Origin: Mucilaginibacter sp. 44-25
GTDB lineage: Bacteria > Bacteroidota > Bacteroidia > Sphingobacteriales > Sphingobacteriaceae
Assembly: GCA_001898335.1 (NCBI GenBank)
Contig: MKTS01000014.1
Coordinates: 1-44,252, forward strand
Direction: 5' to 3'
Length of the DNA stretch: 44,252 bases
Part shown: one piece after another, positions 18,093 through 25,714 of the stretch
How the letters are laid out: every line of letters starts with the position of its first letter
Numbering within the stretch: the first letter of the stretch is position 1
The notes under the pieces: model-generated
Seen by the model: the letters and a program-made list of their open reading frames with translations, nothing else
Databases searched by the model: none
What the model was told of the DNA's origin: nothing
Translations under genes and position numbers: made by a program

Positions 18093-19391
18093 ATGATCGG
18101 ACAAGCTATTTTCTTTATCATACTGGCCGCTGCGGTCTACCTGTTTTGGAAGAATGCAGCCAAGATCCGTCGTAATATTTTATTAGGCAGGGATGCAGAA
18201 TTTAGCGATCGCCCGGCCGAGCGTTGGGCAACTATGGCCCGTGTAGCCCTTGGCCAAAGCAAAATGACCAAGCGCCCTGTAGCGGCCATCCTGCACCTGT
18301 TCGTTTACGTAGGCTTCGTGATCATTAATATAGAAGTACTGGAGATATTGATTGATGGCCTGTTTGGCGCTCACCGGGTATTCTCCAAGCCGCTGGGGAG
18401 CTTTTATGGTTTGCTCATAGGTGGTTTTGAGGTATTGGCTTTATCGGTGCTGTTAGCATGCGTAATTTTCCTGATAAGGCGAAATGTATTGAAGCTAAAG
18501 CGCTTTACAGGGCAGGAGATGACCTCATGGCCTAAATCTGACGCTAACTATATCCTGATCACCGAAGTATTATTGATGGCTGCTTTCCTGACCATGAACG
18601 CCGCCGATTACAAGTTACAGGCACTGCACTACAGCCATTATTTAAAGGCAGGTAGCTTCCCGGTAAGTGAGTTTATAGCGCCTTTGCTGCCATCACAAGC
18701 AAGCGCGTTGGTTATTGTAGAGCGGGTTTGCTGGTGGTTTCACATTATAGGCATATTGGCGTTTTTAAATTACCTGCCGTATTCAAAGCATTTTCATATT
18801 TTACTGGCATTCCCCAATACTTATTATTCCAGGTTACAACCTAAAGGGCAGTTCACCAATATGGATTCGGTGACCAACGAGGTAAAAGCTATGCTTGATC
18901 CTTCATTTGTTCCCGAAGCGGCAGAGATAACCCGTTTTGGTGCAAAGGACGTAACAGACCTTACCTGGAAAAATTTAATGGATGCCTACACCTGCACCGA
19001 GTGCGGGCGTTGCACATCTGTTTGCCCGGCAAATATTACCGGCAAAAAATTATCGCCCCGTAAGATCATGATGGATACTCGCGACAGGGTTACGGAAGTT
19101 GGTAACAACATAGATAGGCACGGTAAGGATTTTGCCGACGAAAATACTTTGCTGGATAATTATATCACCCGCGAAGAATTATGGGCTTGTACCACATGTA
19201 ATGCCTGCGTAGAGGCCTGCCCGGTAAATATTAATCCGCTGGAAATTATTACTGAGATGAGGCGGTACATAGTGATGGAAGAGTCACAGGCGCCTGCAAG
19301 TTTGAATAACATGTTTGGTAACATGGAAAACAATGGCGCACCGTGGAAATATAGCCAGTCTGATAGGCTTAACTGGGCGGAGAAAGATTAA
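18093..19391 (+). CDS. Membrane-bound 4Fe-4S protein, HdrD/NarI-like fusion
   Basis: A 432-residue protein. The N-terminal half has about five or six membrane helices (first about 4-20, others near 65-90, 105-128, 155-172, 205-228), resembling a NarI-like cytochrome b membrane domain. The C-terminal half has two 4Fe-4S motifs: C301-x2-C304-x2-C307-x3-C311P and C366-x2-C369-x2-C372-x3-C376P. Histidines in the membrane segments (such as H69 and H217) could bind heme. With the CCG-domain gene downstream it forms a heterodisulfide-reductase-like electron-transfer module; the true substrate in aerobic Bacteroidota is unknown. Confidence 0.88.
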   Translation: MIGQAIFFIILAAAVYLFWKNAAKIRRNILLGRDAEFSDRPAERWATMARVALGQSKMTKRPVAAILHLFVYVGFVIINIEVLEILIDGLFGAHRVFSKPLGSFYGLLIGGFEVLALSVLLACVIFLIRRNVLKLKRFTGQEMTSWPKSDANYILITEVLLMAAFLTMNAADYKLQALHYSHYLKAGSFPVSEFIAPLLPSQASALVIVERVCWWFHIIGILAFLNYLPYSKHFHILLAFPNTYYSRLQPKGQFTNMDSVTNEVKAMLDPSFVPEAAEITRFGAKDVTDLTWKNLMDAYTCTECGRCTSVCPANITGKKLSPRKIMMDTRDRVTEVGNNIDRHGKDFADENTLLDNYITREELWACTTCNACVEACPVNINPLEIITEMRRYIVMEESQAPASLNNMFGNMENNGAPWKYSQSDRLNWAEKD

Positions 19392-19470
19392 GACCATAGT
19401 CTATAGCTAATGGTCCATAGTTTACATTAGCTTACCATGGACAATGACCTATTGACTAATTAAATAAAAA
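19392..19470. repeat. Degenerate short repeats between Fe-S gene and DUF2750-like gene
   Basis: This 79-bp gap is built of variants of a 7-10 nt word: CCATAGT, CTATAGC, GGTCCATAG, CCATGGACA, CTATTGACTA. GTCCAT and ATGGAC form an inverted pair. It looks like a short intergenic repeat rather than a promoter; no terminator is seen, so the flanking genes may still be co-transcribed. Confidence 0.5.
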
Positions 19471-19902
19471 ATGGACCAAGATACAGAGGCTTTTGAAGCC
19501 GGATATAAAACGTTTATAGAGAAAGCCGCGGCTAACCGGTCGGTTTGGGGATTGAAAGGCAAAGGCGGTTGGGCAAATGCAGAGGCGAGTGGCGAAGCGG
19601 ATGCTGTTATTCCTTTTTGGAACGACCGCGCCCAGGCGAAGATTTGCGCCCGCGATGATTGGAAAGGATTTTTACCGACCGAGATACTGTTAGCAGATTT
19701 CCTGGAGAATTGGTGCGTGGAAATGGCTGATAATAACACGCAGGCAGGCATTAACTGGAATGCGCAGATGCAGGGAGTAGAGGTTGACGCACTTGATCTG
19801 GCGCTGGATATTCTACACCGATTGAATGAGATTAACTCTGCTATCACATTTTCGCAGTATGATAGCATTAGCCAATTTATAGAAGCCATTACCGAAGAAT
19901 AA
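19471..19902 (+). CDS. DUF2750-like protein
   Basis: A 143-residue soluble acidic protein. The order VWGLKGKGGWA ... VIPFWNDRAQAKIC ... DDWKGFLPTEILLADFLENW matches my memory of the DUF2750 pattern (W-A-L ... L-P-V-W ... A ... W ... I-x-L-x-x-F-L-x-x-W). The function is unknown. It sits between the two halves of the Fe-S electron-transfer module, 79 bp after the first and 12 bp before the second, so it may belong to that operon as an accessory protein. The family assignment needs a profile search. Confidence 0.72.
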   Translation: MDQDTEAFEAGYKTFIEKAAANRSVWGLKGKGGWANAEASGEADAVIPFWNDRAQAKICARDDWKGFLPTEILLADFLENWCVEMADNNTQAGINWNAQMQGVEVDALDLALDILHRLNEINSAITFSQYDSISQFIEAITEE

Positions 19903-19914
19903 TATAGCTTACTG

Positions 19915-20703
19915 ATGGAACAAAAGATACCTACAATGGCCGAAATGGCTGCCGAAGGCAAGCAACCCGAGATACTTTTCTGGGTGGGCTGTGCCGGTAG
20001 TTTTGACGAACGCGCACAACGCATTACCCGTGATATTTGCAAGATATTGCAGCATGTAGGCATTAGCTTCGCGGTGTTAGGTACTGAAGAAAGCTGCACC
20101 GGCGACCCTGCAAAACGAGCCGGTAACGAGTTTTTGTTCCAGATGCAGGCCATGACCAATATACAGGTGCTGGATGGCTACAATATTAAAAAAATAGTAA
20201 CCGGTTGCCCGCATTGTTTTAATACCATCCGAAATGAGTACCCTGCCCTTGGTGGTAATTATGAGGTGATACACCATTCGCAGCTGATACAGCAACTGAT
20301 TGATGAGGGCAAGCTAAAAGCCGAAGGTAGCGAAAGTTTTAAAGGCCGTAAGATCACTTTTCACGATCCTTGTTACCTGGGCAGGGGTAATGATGTTTAC
20401 GAAGCCCCGCGCCGCGCGTTAGAAATTTTAGATGCCGATCTGGTTGAAATGAAACGCTGCAAGAGCAATGGCCTGTGCTGCGGAGCCGGAGGCGCTCAAA
20501 TGTTTAAAGAACCGGAGCCGGGCAAAAAGGATATCAATGATGAACGTATGCTTGATGTGCTGGAGGCGAAAGCCAACGTCATTGCATCGGGCTGTCCCTT
20601 CTGTATGACCATGCTGACAGATGGCGTAAAACACATGGAAAAAGAGCAGGAAATAAAAGTGCTGGATATTGCCGAAATTACGGTTAGAGCAAACGGGTTG
20701 TAA
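19915..20703 (+). CDS. Heterodisulfide reductase-like protein with two CCG domains (HdrB/HdrD-like)
   Basis: A 262-residue cytoplasmic protein with two cysteine-rich CCG domains. Domain 1 has WVGCAGSFDERAQR, ESCTGDPAKRAGNE and TGCPHCFNTI. Domain 2 has HDPCYLGRGNDVY, LCCGAGGAQMF and SGCPFCMTML. In HdrB and glycolate/lactate dehydrogenases these domains bind a non-cubane 4Fe-4S centre and act on thiols or hand electrons to quinone carriers. It pairs with the membrane 4Fe-4S protein upstream, which supplies the ferredoxin-type clusters, so the two genes make a split HdrD-type complex. Confidence 0.9.
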   Translation: MEQKIPTMAEMAAEGKQPEILFWVGCAGSFDERAQRITRDICKILQHVGISFAVLGTEESCTGDPAKRAGNEFLFQMQAMTNIQVLDGYNIKKIVTGCPHCFNTIRNEYPALGGNYEVIHHSQLIQQLIDEGKLKAEGSESFKGRKITFHDPCYLGRGNDVYEAPRRALEILDADLVEMKRCKSNGLCCGAGGAQMFKEPEPGKKDINDERMLDVLEAKANVIASGCPFCMTMLTDGVKHMEKEQEIKVLDIAEITVRANGL

Positions 20704-20704
20704 G

Positions 20705-21274
20705 CTATTTCGTCCAAACGGTTACTATGCCGTTTTTAGCATTTGGCCCATACAATTCTTGCGGTACCGGATGTTTACTGTAGTAAATGTCGGTTATTGT
20801 TTCTGCCTTAACTGCCGATAACTTTTCAAGGCAATCAGCCTGAGTTACCGGCTGCCCGTTAATGACAAGTACCGGTTCGGCAGATGCAATTCCAATTTTA
20901 CCGGATTGGGTTTTCTTGTACTTACTTAATGCTATTTTCAGGGTCGATTGCTTGATTGCGGCGTTCTGCTCACCTTTTTTCAAAATAAGTACCGTAAATT
21001 TTCCGGCGTTATTTGTAGTAGATATAAGTTCTTCATTCCAAAAAGGATCAACAGTTAGTAGGTCTGCGCTTTTGATCAATGCCAGATCGCTGTTTAATTT
21101 GACAGAGTCTTTAGGCTCATACATTGTTTTATTAAAAGCGTAGCCCGAAACCTTGTCAGGTTTATATGCTGTATCGCATTTTATTAACCAGCCATCAATT
21201 TGTTGTTTGGTTATATTTTGTGCCTTAACAGTGATAACTAAGCAAATCAAAGCAGCACTTAAAAAATATTTCAT
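20705..21274 (-). CDS. Secreted protein with TonB-plug-like C-terminus
   Basis: A 189-residue protein with a signal peptide cut after VKAQ (about residue 18). The C-terminal part (about 120-189) resembles the start of a TonB receptor plug: PVLVINGQPV, then ITDIYYSKHPVPQELYG and NGIVTVWTK. Such mini-plug proteins are common in Bacteroidota, and a receptor barrel is absent. Its ATG overlaps the end of the gene upstream (shared ATGA, 4 bases), so the two are co-translated. The function is unknown; a periplasmic binding or signalling role is only a guess. Confidence 0.75.
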   Translation of the reverse strand: MKYFLSAALICLVITVKAQNITKQQIDGWLIKCDTAYKPDKVSGYAFNKTMYEPKDSVKLNSDLALIKSADLLTVDPFWNEELISTTNNAGKFTVLILKKGEQNAAIKQSTLKIALSKYKKTQSGKIGIASAEPVLVINGQPVTQADCLEKLSAVKAETITDIYYSKHPVPQELYGPNAKNGIVTVWTK

Positions 21275-21756
21275 GGGTTATTTCCTTTAAGAAATGTCAA
21301 CGCTTCTTTTAAACTGTCCAGTCTTTTTGGCGAAATTTTTTTGATGGGTATGTCCCATTCCGTAACCATCGAATCTAAATCACCGGCGGGGTCTTCAAAG
21401 GTTTGATAAATAATATCGTCAGCAAGGGTTTTAAAGGCGATGGTATCTGTATTGGCGTTGCCGGGCTTTAGATCAAGTGTGTTCAAACGACTGATCTTGA
21501 AAGAAAAATACTCCTGCTTACCCTGTTGATAAGTTTTTCTGAGGCGGATAAAATGATCTGGTGTAAGGATGACCTCAAACTTTTTTATATTGGGGTCGAC
21601 AGAAGGATCATAAGCCTCGTTTAGGAATCGATTAGCCCAGTTGGTCCATTCCTGGCCATCCATAAAACCTTTAAAGCTGCATAATAACATGCACATGGCT
21701 AGTAACGCGATGCCTAGGCGTGTTTTTAAAACAGGTTTTACAATTGATGCTCGCAT
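21271..21756 (-). CDS. Secreted or anchored protein of unknown function
   Basis: A 161-residue protein with a hydrophobic N-terminal segment (about 12-28, LGIALLAMCMLLCSF) acting as signal or anchor, followed by a soluble domain with alternating beta and charged helical segments. I do not recognise the family. It overlaps the downstream mini-plug gene by four bases, so the two proteins are probably made in fixed ratio and may work together in the periplasm. Confidence 0.72.
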   Translation of the reverse strand: MRASIVKPVLKTRLGIALLAMCMLLCSFKGFMDGQEWTNWANRFLNEAYDPSVDPNIKKFEVILTPDHFIRLRKTYQQGKQEYFSFKISRLNTLDLKPGNANTDTIAFKTLADDIIYQTFEDPAGDLDSMVTEWDIPIKKISPKRLDSLKEALTFLKGNNP

Positions 21757-21803
21757 GACAACTTACAATAGCCTTAAGTTAAAAAATCGAGTAAATTTGT
21801 AGC

Positions 21804-22283
21804 ATGGAATTTTCTTCACATTCAAGAGTTTGGATATACCAATCGGACAGGGAACTAACCGCGTCAGAGGCACAGGAAGCACAGGTTTTGTTAGATAACT
21901 TTACCCGCAGCTGGACCGCACATAACAACCAGTTGTTAGCCAAGGCCGAAATTAGGTACAACCGTTTCCTGATTTTGTTTGTGGATGAAAGCCAGGCAGG
22001 CGCAAGTGGCTGTTCTATAGATAAATCTGTTCATTTTATGAAGCAGTTGGAGCATCATTTCGGCATCAATTTATTCGATCGGTTTAATTTGGCTTACCGC
22101 GATGGCGAGATTGTTAGATCAGCTCCAAGGCAACAATTTGAGGATTTGATAAAAGAGGGAAAAATCAACGGTGACACCCTTGTATTTAATAACGTAGTAC
22201 AAAACATCACAGATCTAAATACAAAATGGGAAGTTCCTTTTAAGGAAAGCTGGCATATGCAAATCTTCGGGGACTTAATTTAA
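21804..22283 (+). CDS. Conserved Bacteroidota protein, often labelled ABC transporter ATPase
   Basis: A 159-residue soluble protein. The segment SRVWIYQSDRELTASEAQ and the later FVDESQAGASGCSIDKSVHFMK match, from memory, a small conserved Bacteroidota family widely annotated as an ABC transporter ATPase. No Walker A, signature or Walker B motif is present, so that label is not supported. It starts at an ATG only four bases after a TAAATTTG box (21792-21799), which may be coincidence or a near-leaderless start. The function is unknown. Confidence 0.78.
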   Translation: MEFSSHSRVWIYQSDRELTASEAQEAQVLLDNFTRSWTAHNNQLLAKAEIRYNRFLILFVDESQAGASGCSIDKSVHFMKQLEHHFGINLFDRFNLAYRDGEIVRSAPRQQFEDLIKEGKINGDTLVFNNVVQNITDLNTKWEVPFKESWHMQIFGDLI

Positions 22284-22406
22284 CCTTTGGTTTTTTGTTT
22301 TCATAAATGGCAAACAAAAGTTAATAATCAGGTAATATTTGTTGCAAATAATTAGTGTACAACCTATTATCTTTAATCAATTATTAACCTTTAATCTTTA
22401 TTATTT

Positions 22407-22838
22407 ATGAAAAAACTCGTATTACTATGCAGTATGTTGGTAATGTTCTGCGTTGTTGTAAAGGCTCAAAACATCTCAGTTAATTTCCAAGCTAAGGATG
22501 CCGTAACGCCGAATAACATTACGAATCCGGCAAAAGCTGATGCAAGTGTTGTTAAGCCAGTTATGTATAATTTAACGGTACAAAACAACACGGGCGGCGG
22601 TACCTTTCAATTTCAACTTGTTCCGCAATTTTCGGGCGGCACAAGTGCTTCTTTCAACTTTACTACATCACAAACTATCTCTGTGGTAGGTGGAATATAC
22701 AATATTTACATGCGTGGGCCAGGTTCAAACTACAGGTTCGCTTACCAGGTATGTGCCACGTTTGGCAATATTACCGGGCCAAATGCTACATTTAGCAATG
22801 TAAATATTTGTTCCAATGGCGTGGTTTCTGTAAACTAA
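22407..22838 (+). CDS. Secreted beta-rich protein of unknown function
   Basis: A 143-residue protein with a clear signal peptide (MKKLVLLCSMLVMFCVVVKA, cut before QNIS). The mature part is Asn/Thr/Gly/Phe-rich with few charges, suggesting a small extracellular or surface beta-sandwich. Two cysteines near the C-terminus (in VCATFG and NICSNG) could form a disulphide. I do not recognise the family. A hairpin terminator follows, so it is monocistronic. Confidence 0.75.
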   Translation: MKKLVLLCSMLVMFCVVVKAQNISVNFQAKDAVTPNNITNPAKADASVVKPVMYNLTVQNNTGGGTFQFQLVPQFSGGTSASFNFTTSQTISVVGGIYNIYMRGPGSNYRFAYQVCATFGNITGPNATFSNVNICSNGVVSVN

Positions 22839-22875
22839 CACAGTTTACCTGATTTCCAGGTATCTTTAAAGATAG

Positions 22876-22912
22876 TGTCCTCGCGAGATCATAAGATACG
22901 CGGGGACATTTT
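22876..22912 (+). terminator. Hairpin terminator after the secreted protein gene
   Basis: TGTCCTCGCG (22876-22885) pairs with CGCGGGGACA (22899-22908), nine Watson-Crick pairs and one G-U, followed by a short TTTTAT tract. Confidence 0.65.
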
Positions 22913-22970
22913 ATAATATAGCACTCATAAACATCATTGCCGTCACTCAGGAAACTGTATTTGAAATGCA

Positions 22971-23711
22971 CTAAAACTCCAGCGGCCCAAGCCTGCGCAT
23001 ATTTTTTAAGATCAAATACTGGCGATGTTTTAAATAACGGGTAGGGTTGGTGGCGCTCCAGCGCAGTGGGCTGGGGAATATCACGGCTATAGCCGCTGCC
23101 TGTTGCCTGGTTAGTTGTGCCGCCGGTTTATGGAAGTATGCTTGCGATGCCGCTTCGATACCATAAATACCGTCGCCCATTTCAATTACATTAAGATATA
23201 CCTCCATTATACGCTTCTTGCCCCAGAAAGCCTCTATCAGTACAGTAAACCACGCCTCAAGCCCTTTACGAACAAATGAGCGGCCCGGCCATAAAAACAC
23301 GTTTTTAGCTGTTTGCTGAGTAATGGTGCTGCCGCCTATAAGTTTTTTACTTTTTGAATTTTTTTCAATAGCTTTTTCTATCGCCCTGAAATCGAAGCCG
23401 TGATTTTCCAGAAATGTCTGATCTTCGGCAGCTACGGCAGCGCGCTTCATCGGGTCGGCAATCTGGTCAAAGTCAACCCACTTTTTGTCTATCTTCCAGT
23501 CCAGCCCGCGCTGTTTGCGTTCAAAGCCACGCTGTACCATTAGCCAGGTAAACGGTGGATTGATAAACCGGTACAGGATTACCCCAAACAAGCTCGAACC
23601 GATAAATATAACAAGTGCGAATTTTACTACACGCAACGCCAGCTTGATGATGCCGTTACGATAGATGCCTTTACCATTTCCCTTTTTTACGGGTTGCGCT
23701 TTCTTTGCCAT
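22971..23711 (-). CDS. mtgA: Monofunctional biosynthetic peptidoglycan transglycosylase
   Basis: A 246-residue GT51 glycosyltransferase without a transpeptidase domain; it polymerises lipid II into glycan strands at the outer face of the inner membrane. One N-terminal membrane helix (about 22-45) follows a Lys-rich start. GT51 motifs are AAEDQTFLENHGFD (catalytic Glu), GGSTITQQTAKN, KKRIMEVYLN and GIYGIEAASQAYF. The start is set at MAKKAQPV because a TACATTTG promoter box ends only 8 bp upstream of this ATG, so the longer form beginning at 23753 would start upstream of its own promoter. Confidence 0.93.
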   Translation of the reverse strand: MAKKAQPVKKGNGKGIYRNGIIKLALRVVKFALVIFIGSSLFGVILYRFINPPFTWLMVQRGFERKQRGLDWKIDKKWVDFDQIADPMKRAAVAAEDQTFLENHGFDFRAIEKAIEKNSKSKKLIGGSTITQQTAKNVFLWPGRSFVRKGLEAWFTVLIEAFWGKKRIMEVYLNVIEMGDGIYGIEAASQAYFHKPAAQLTRQQAAAIAVIFPSPLRWSATNPTRYLKHRQYLILKNMRRLGPLEF

Positions 23712-23719
23712 TGGAGGTG

Positions 23720-23750
23720 CAAATGTAAGGTAAATAAAAAAGGAGCAGGG
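23720..23750 (-). promoter_or_regulatory. Bacteroidota promoter for mtgA
   Basis: The minus strand carries TTTG (plus 23751-23754 region, within GCATTTGCCC) and TACATTTG (23727-23720) with a spacing of about 23 nt, ending 8 bp before the mtgA ATG. The mRNA would be nearly leaderless. The upstream part overlaps the rplI terminator hairpin. Confidence 0.55.
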
Positions 23751-23773
23751 CAAATGCCAAACTCCTTTTTTTT
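23736..23773 (-). terminator. Terminator of the rpsF-rpsR-rplI operon
   Basis: A 10-bp stem AAAAAAGGAG (23736-23745) / CTCCTTTTTT (23762-23771) with a 16-nt loop. On the minus strand it lies after the rplI stop codon and ends in a T tract. Part of it is shared with the mtgA promoter. Confidence 0.7.
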
Positions 23774-23829
23774 AAATTCTAAATCCTAAGTTTTAAACGC
23801 TAAAAAGAGTTAAAAACCGGATAGTATAA

Positions 23830-24273
23830 TTATTCAGCTACTACTTCAAAAGGTACCTGAACTTTTACTTCTTTGTGCAGGTTTACGTTAGCAACGTACT
23901 CGCCCAGGAATTTAGGCTCCTGGTCAAAAGTGATGCGACGACGATCAACATCAAAACCTTCTTTTTTCAATGCATCAGCAATCTGGATGGTATTAATTGC
24001 ACCGAATATTTTACCGCTTTCGCCGGCTTTAGCGCCAATAGTAAGCTTAACGCCTTCTAATTTAGCAGCAATAGCATCAGCATCTTTGCGAATTTTCTCT
24101 TGTTTGAACTGAGCTTGTTTAATGTTCTCAGCTAAAACCTTACGTGCGCTTTCAGTAGCCAATATAGCATATCCTTTAGGGATAAGAAAGTTGCGGCCGT
24201 AACCCGGCTTTACATTCACTACATCGTCTTTATCGCCGAGGTTCTTTACGTCTTGTTTTAAAATAACTTCCAT
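23830..24273 (-). CDS. rplI: 50S ribosomal protein L9
   Basis: A 147-residue protein matching L9 over its full length: N-domain MEVILKQDVKNLG followed by GYGRNFLIPKGYA, a central helix rich in Lys/Gln/Glu (about 42-75), and a C-domain with GKIFGAINT and the conserved DxRRI stretch. L9 binds 23S rRNA near the L1 stalk and helps frame maintenance. It is the last gene of rpsF-rpsR-rplI, 16 bp after rpsR. Confidence 0.97.
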   Translation of the reverse strand: MEVILKQDVKNLGDKDDVVNVKPGYGRNFLIPKGYAILATESARKVLAENIKQAQFKQEKIRKDADAIAAKLEGVKLTIGAKAGESGKIFGAINTIQIADALKKEGFDVDRRRITFDQEPKFLGEYVANVNLHKEVKVQVPFEVVAE

Positions 24274-24289
24274 GTGTTTACCTCCTTGA

Positions 24290-24553
24290 TTATTTTAATG
24301 AGTCTGTAACATAAGGTAATAAACCAATGTGGCGGGCACGTTTAACAGCCTGGGCCACTTTGCGCTGGAACTTCAAAGAAGTACCTGTTAAACGGCGAGG
24401 TAATACTTTACCCTGGTCGTTAACAAATTTTAAAAGGAAGTTAGCGTCTTTGTAATCAATATACTTAATACCGTTCTTTTTAAAACGGCAGTATTTTTTA
24501 CGGTTGTCCTCTACTTTAGGGGCGGTAACGTATTTAATTTGGTCGTTTGCCAT
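24290..24553 (-). CDS. rpsR: 30S ribosomal protein S18
   Basis: An 87-residue protein with the S18 core YIDYKDANFLLKFV, GKVLPRRLTGTSLKFQRK and VARA-type tail VKRARHIGLLPY. It forms a heterodimer with S6 on the 16S platform. Its start codon shares one base with the stop of rpsF (TAATG), showing translational coupling. Confidence 0.97.
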   Translation of the reverse strand: MANDQIKYVTAPKVEDNRKKYCRFKKNGIKYIDYKDANFLLKFVNDQGKVLPRRLTGTSLKFQRKVAQAVKRARHIGLLPYVTDSLK

Positions 24554-24918
24554 TAGTTGTTTTCCTCCACTTTAGCTGCAGGTTTCTTGTTGAAAGCACC
24601 GCTGCGTTTTTTGTCGTTGTAAGCAATGGCATGTTTGTCCAAAGCAATAGTTAAGAAACGCAGAACGCGCTCATCACGTCTGAACTCAACCTCCAATTTG
24701 TTAATTAAATCACCCGGAGCCTTGTATTCAGTTAAGTGATAGTACCCTGTAGTTTTCTTTTGAATTGGGTACGCTAATTTTCTCAAACCCCAATTATCCT
24801 CCTGGACAATTTCGGCTCCGCCGTCAGTTAAAACTTTTGTGAATTTGGCAATTGCCTCTTTCGCAACGTCTTCTGACAGCAACGGGGTTAGAACGATCAC
24901 GGTTTCGTACTGTTGCAT
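24553..24918 (-). CDS. rpsF: 30S ribosomal protein S6
   Basis: A 121-residue S6: MQQYETVIVLTPLLS opening, NWGLRKLAYPIQKKTTGYY and VEFRRDERVLRFLT. The C-terminal 20 residues (Lys/Ala/Glu-rich, ending KVEENN) are a low-complexity extension seen in many Bacteroidota S6 proteins. It binds S18, and in other phyla the S6:S18 pair can repress its own mRNA through a leader hairpin. It is the first gene of the operon, behind a consensus promoter. Confidence 0.97.
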   Translation of the reverse strand: MQQYETVIVLTPLLSEDVAKEAIAKFTKVLTDGGAEIVQEDNWGLRKLAYPIQKKTTGYYHLTEYKAPGDLINKLEVEFRRDERVLRFLTIALDKHAIAYNDKKRSGAFNKKPAAKVEENN

Positions 24919-24960
24919 TATAAATTGATTTTTAATTATTTACCCGGTATATCGGGGCTG

Positions 24961-24991
24961 CAAATGTAGAAAGAATAAAATTATTTTCAAA
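24961..24991 (-). promoter_or_regulatory. Consensus Bacteroidota promoter for rpsF-rpsR-rplI
   Basis: The minus strand reads TTTG (24991-24988), 19 nt, then TACATTTG (24968-24961), a near-perfect -33/-7 pair for the primary Bacteroidota sigma factor. The expected transcript start is near 24955, giving a leader of about 35 nt that begins with the short hairpin CCCG-ATATAC-CGGG. Confidence 0.85.
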
Positions 24992-25039
24992 GCTAATTAT
25001 GCTTATTTTCGAACCATTAAAACATCATCAATCACACAA

Positions 25040-25657
25040 ATGAAAAAACTTTTACTTACCCTTATCACCTTAATGCCCTTTGGTTTAGTTAAAGCACAAA
25101 CCAAAACTATTGGCCCGGCTGAAACTAAGCTCAACAACCAGCTTTGCGATTGTATAACCAAACTTGATAAAGAGAAGATCAAAACATCTAAAGAAGCTAA
25201 TGAAGCATTTATGAATTGCTTTACGCAGCAGGCCGACCTTTTACCTGATGTTGCGACAGAGCGTGGGGTGGAGATGACCGATAATGAGGCCATGAACAAA
25301 ATTGGCACCGAGATAGGTGCAAATTTAATGAAGATGAAATGCGACGGCTTTATGGCCCTTGCCATGAAAATGGCCGCGAAAGATGATAAAGACGCTCCTG
25401 AGTCAAAAACTATTACTGGCACGTTTAAGCGTATTGATACCAAAGGTTTTAATTATGTTGTGCTGAATGTGGATGGTAAAGAACGGACGTTTTTATGGTT
25501 CAGGCAGTTTGCAGGTTCTGATGCCTTTAGCGGCCAGGCAGCCCGTTTAGTAGGTAAAAAGATACAACTGACCTGGCAAGAAACAGAGGCTTACCTCCCC
25601 GCAGCCAAGGGATATTATAACGTAAAAGAAATTACCGGGATTGAAATACTAAAATAA
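25040..25657 (+). CDS. Secreted protein of unknown function
   Basis: A 205-residue protein with a signal peptide (MKKLLLTLITLMPFGLVKAQ). The first half of the mature protein (about 30-125) is helical with three or four cysteines (CDCITKL, NCFTQQ, KCDGF). The second half (about 130-205) is a small beta domain (GTFKRIDTKGFNYVVLNVDG, YYNVKEITGIEI) reminiscent of OB-fold domains. I recall similar paired arrangements in other Bacteroidota but cannot name a family. It is divergent from the rpsF promoter. Confidence 0.75.
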   Translation: MKKLLLTLITLMPFGLVKAQTKTIGPAETKLNNQLCDCITKLDKEKIKTSKEANEAFMNCFTQQADLLPDVATERGVEMTDNEAMNKIGTEIGANLMKMKCDGFMALAMKMAAKDDKDAPESKTITGTFKRIDTKGFNYVVLNVDGKERTFLWFRQFAGSDAFSGQAARLVGKKIQLTWQETEAYLPAAKGYYNVKEITGIEILK

Positions 25658-25714
25658 GCTTTGTAAGTAGCTGCATGGCATGTTATTTGCCTTCGCAAAG
25701 GTAAATAACATGCC

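Noticed and set aside
19449..20159. 236-codon minus-strand frame across the DUF2750-like and CCG genes
   Set aside because: Both plus-strand genes show clear family motifs; the antisense frame has Ser/Cys/Ala-rich composition and no motifs.
21792..21803. TAAATTTG box four bases before the ATG of the 159-residue protein
   Set aside because: Too close to the start codon to serve it normally and no -33 partner; not listed as a promoter.
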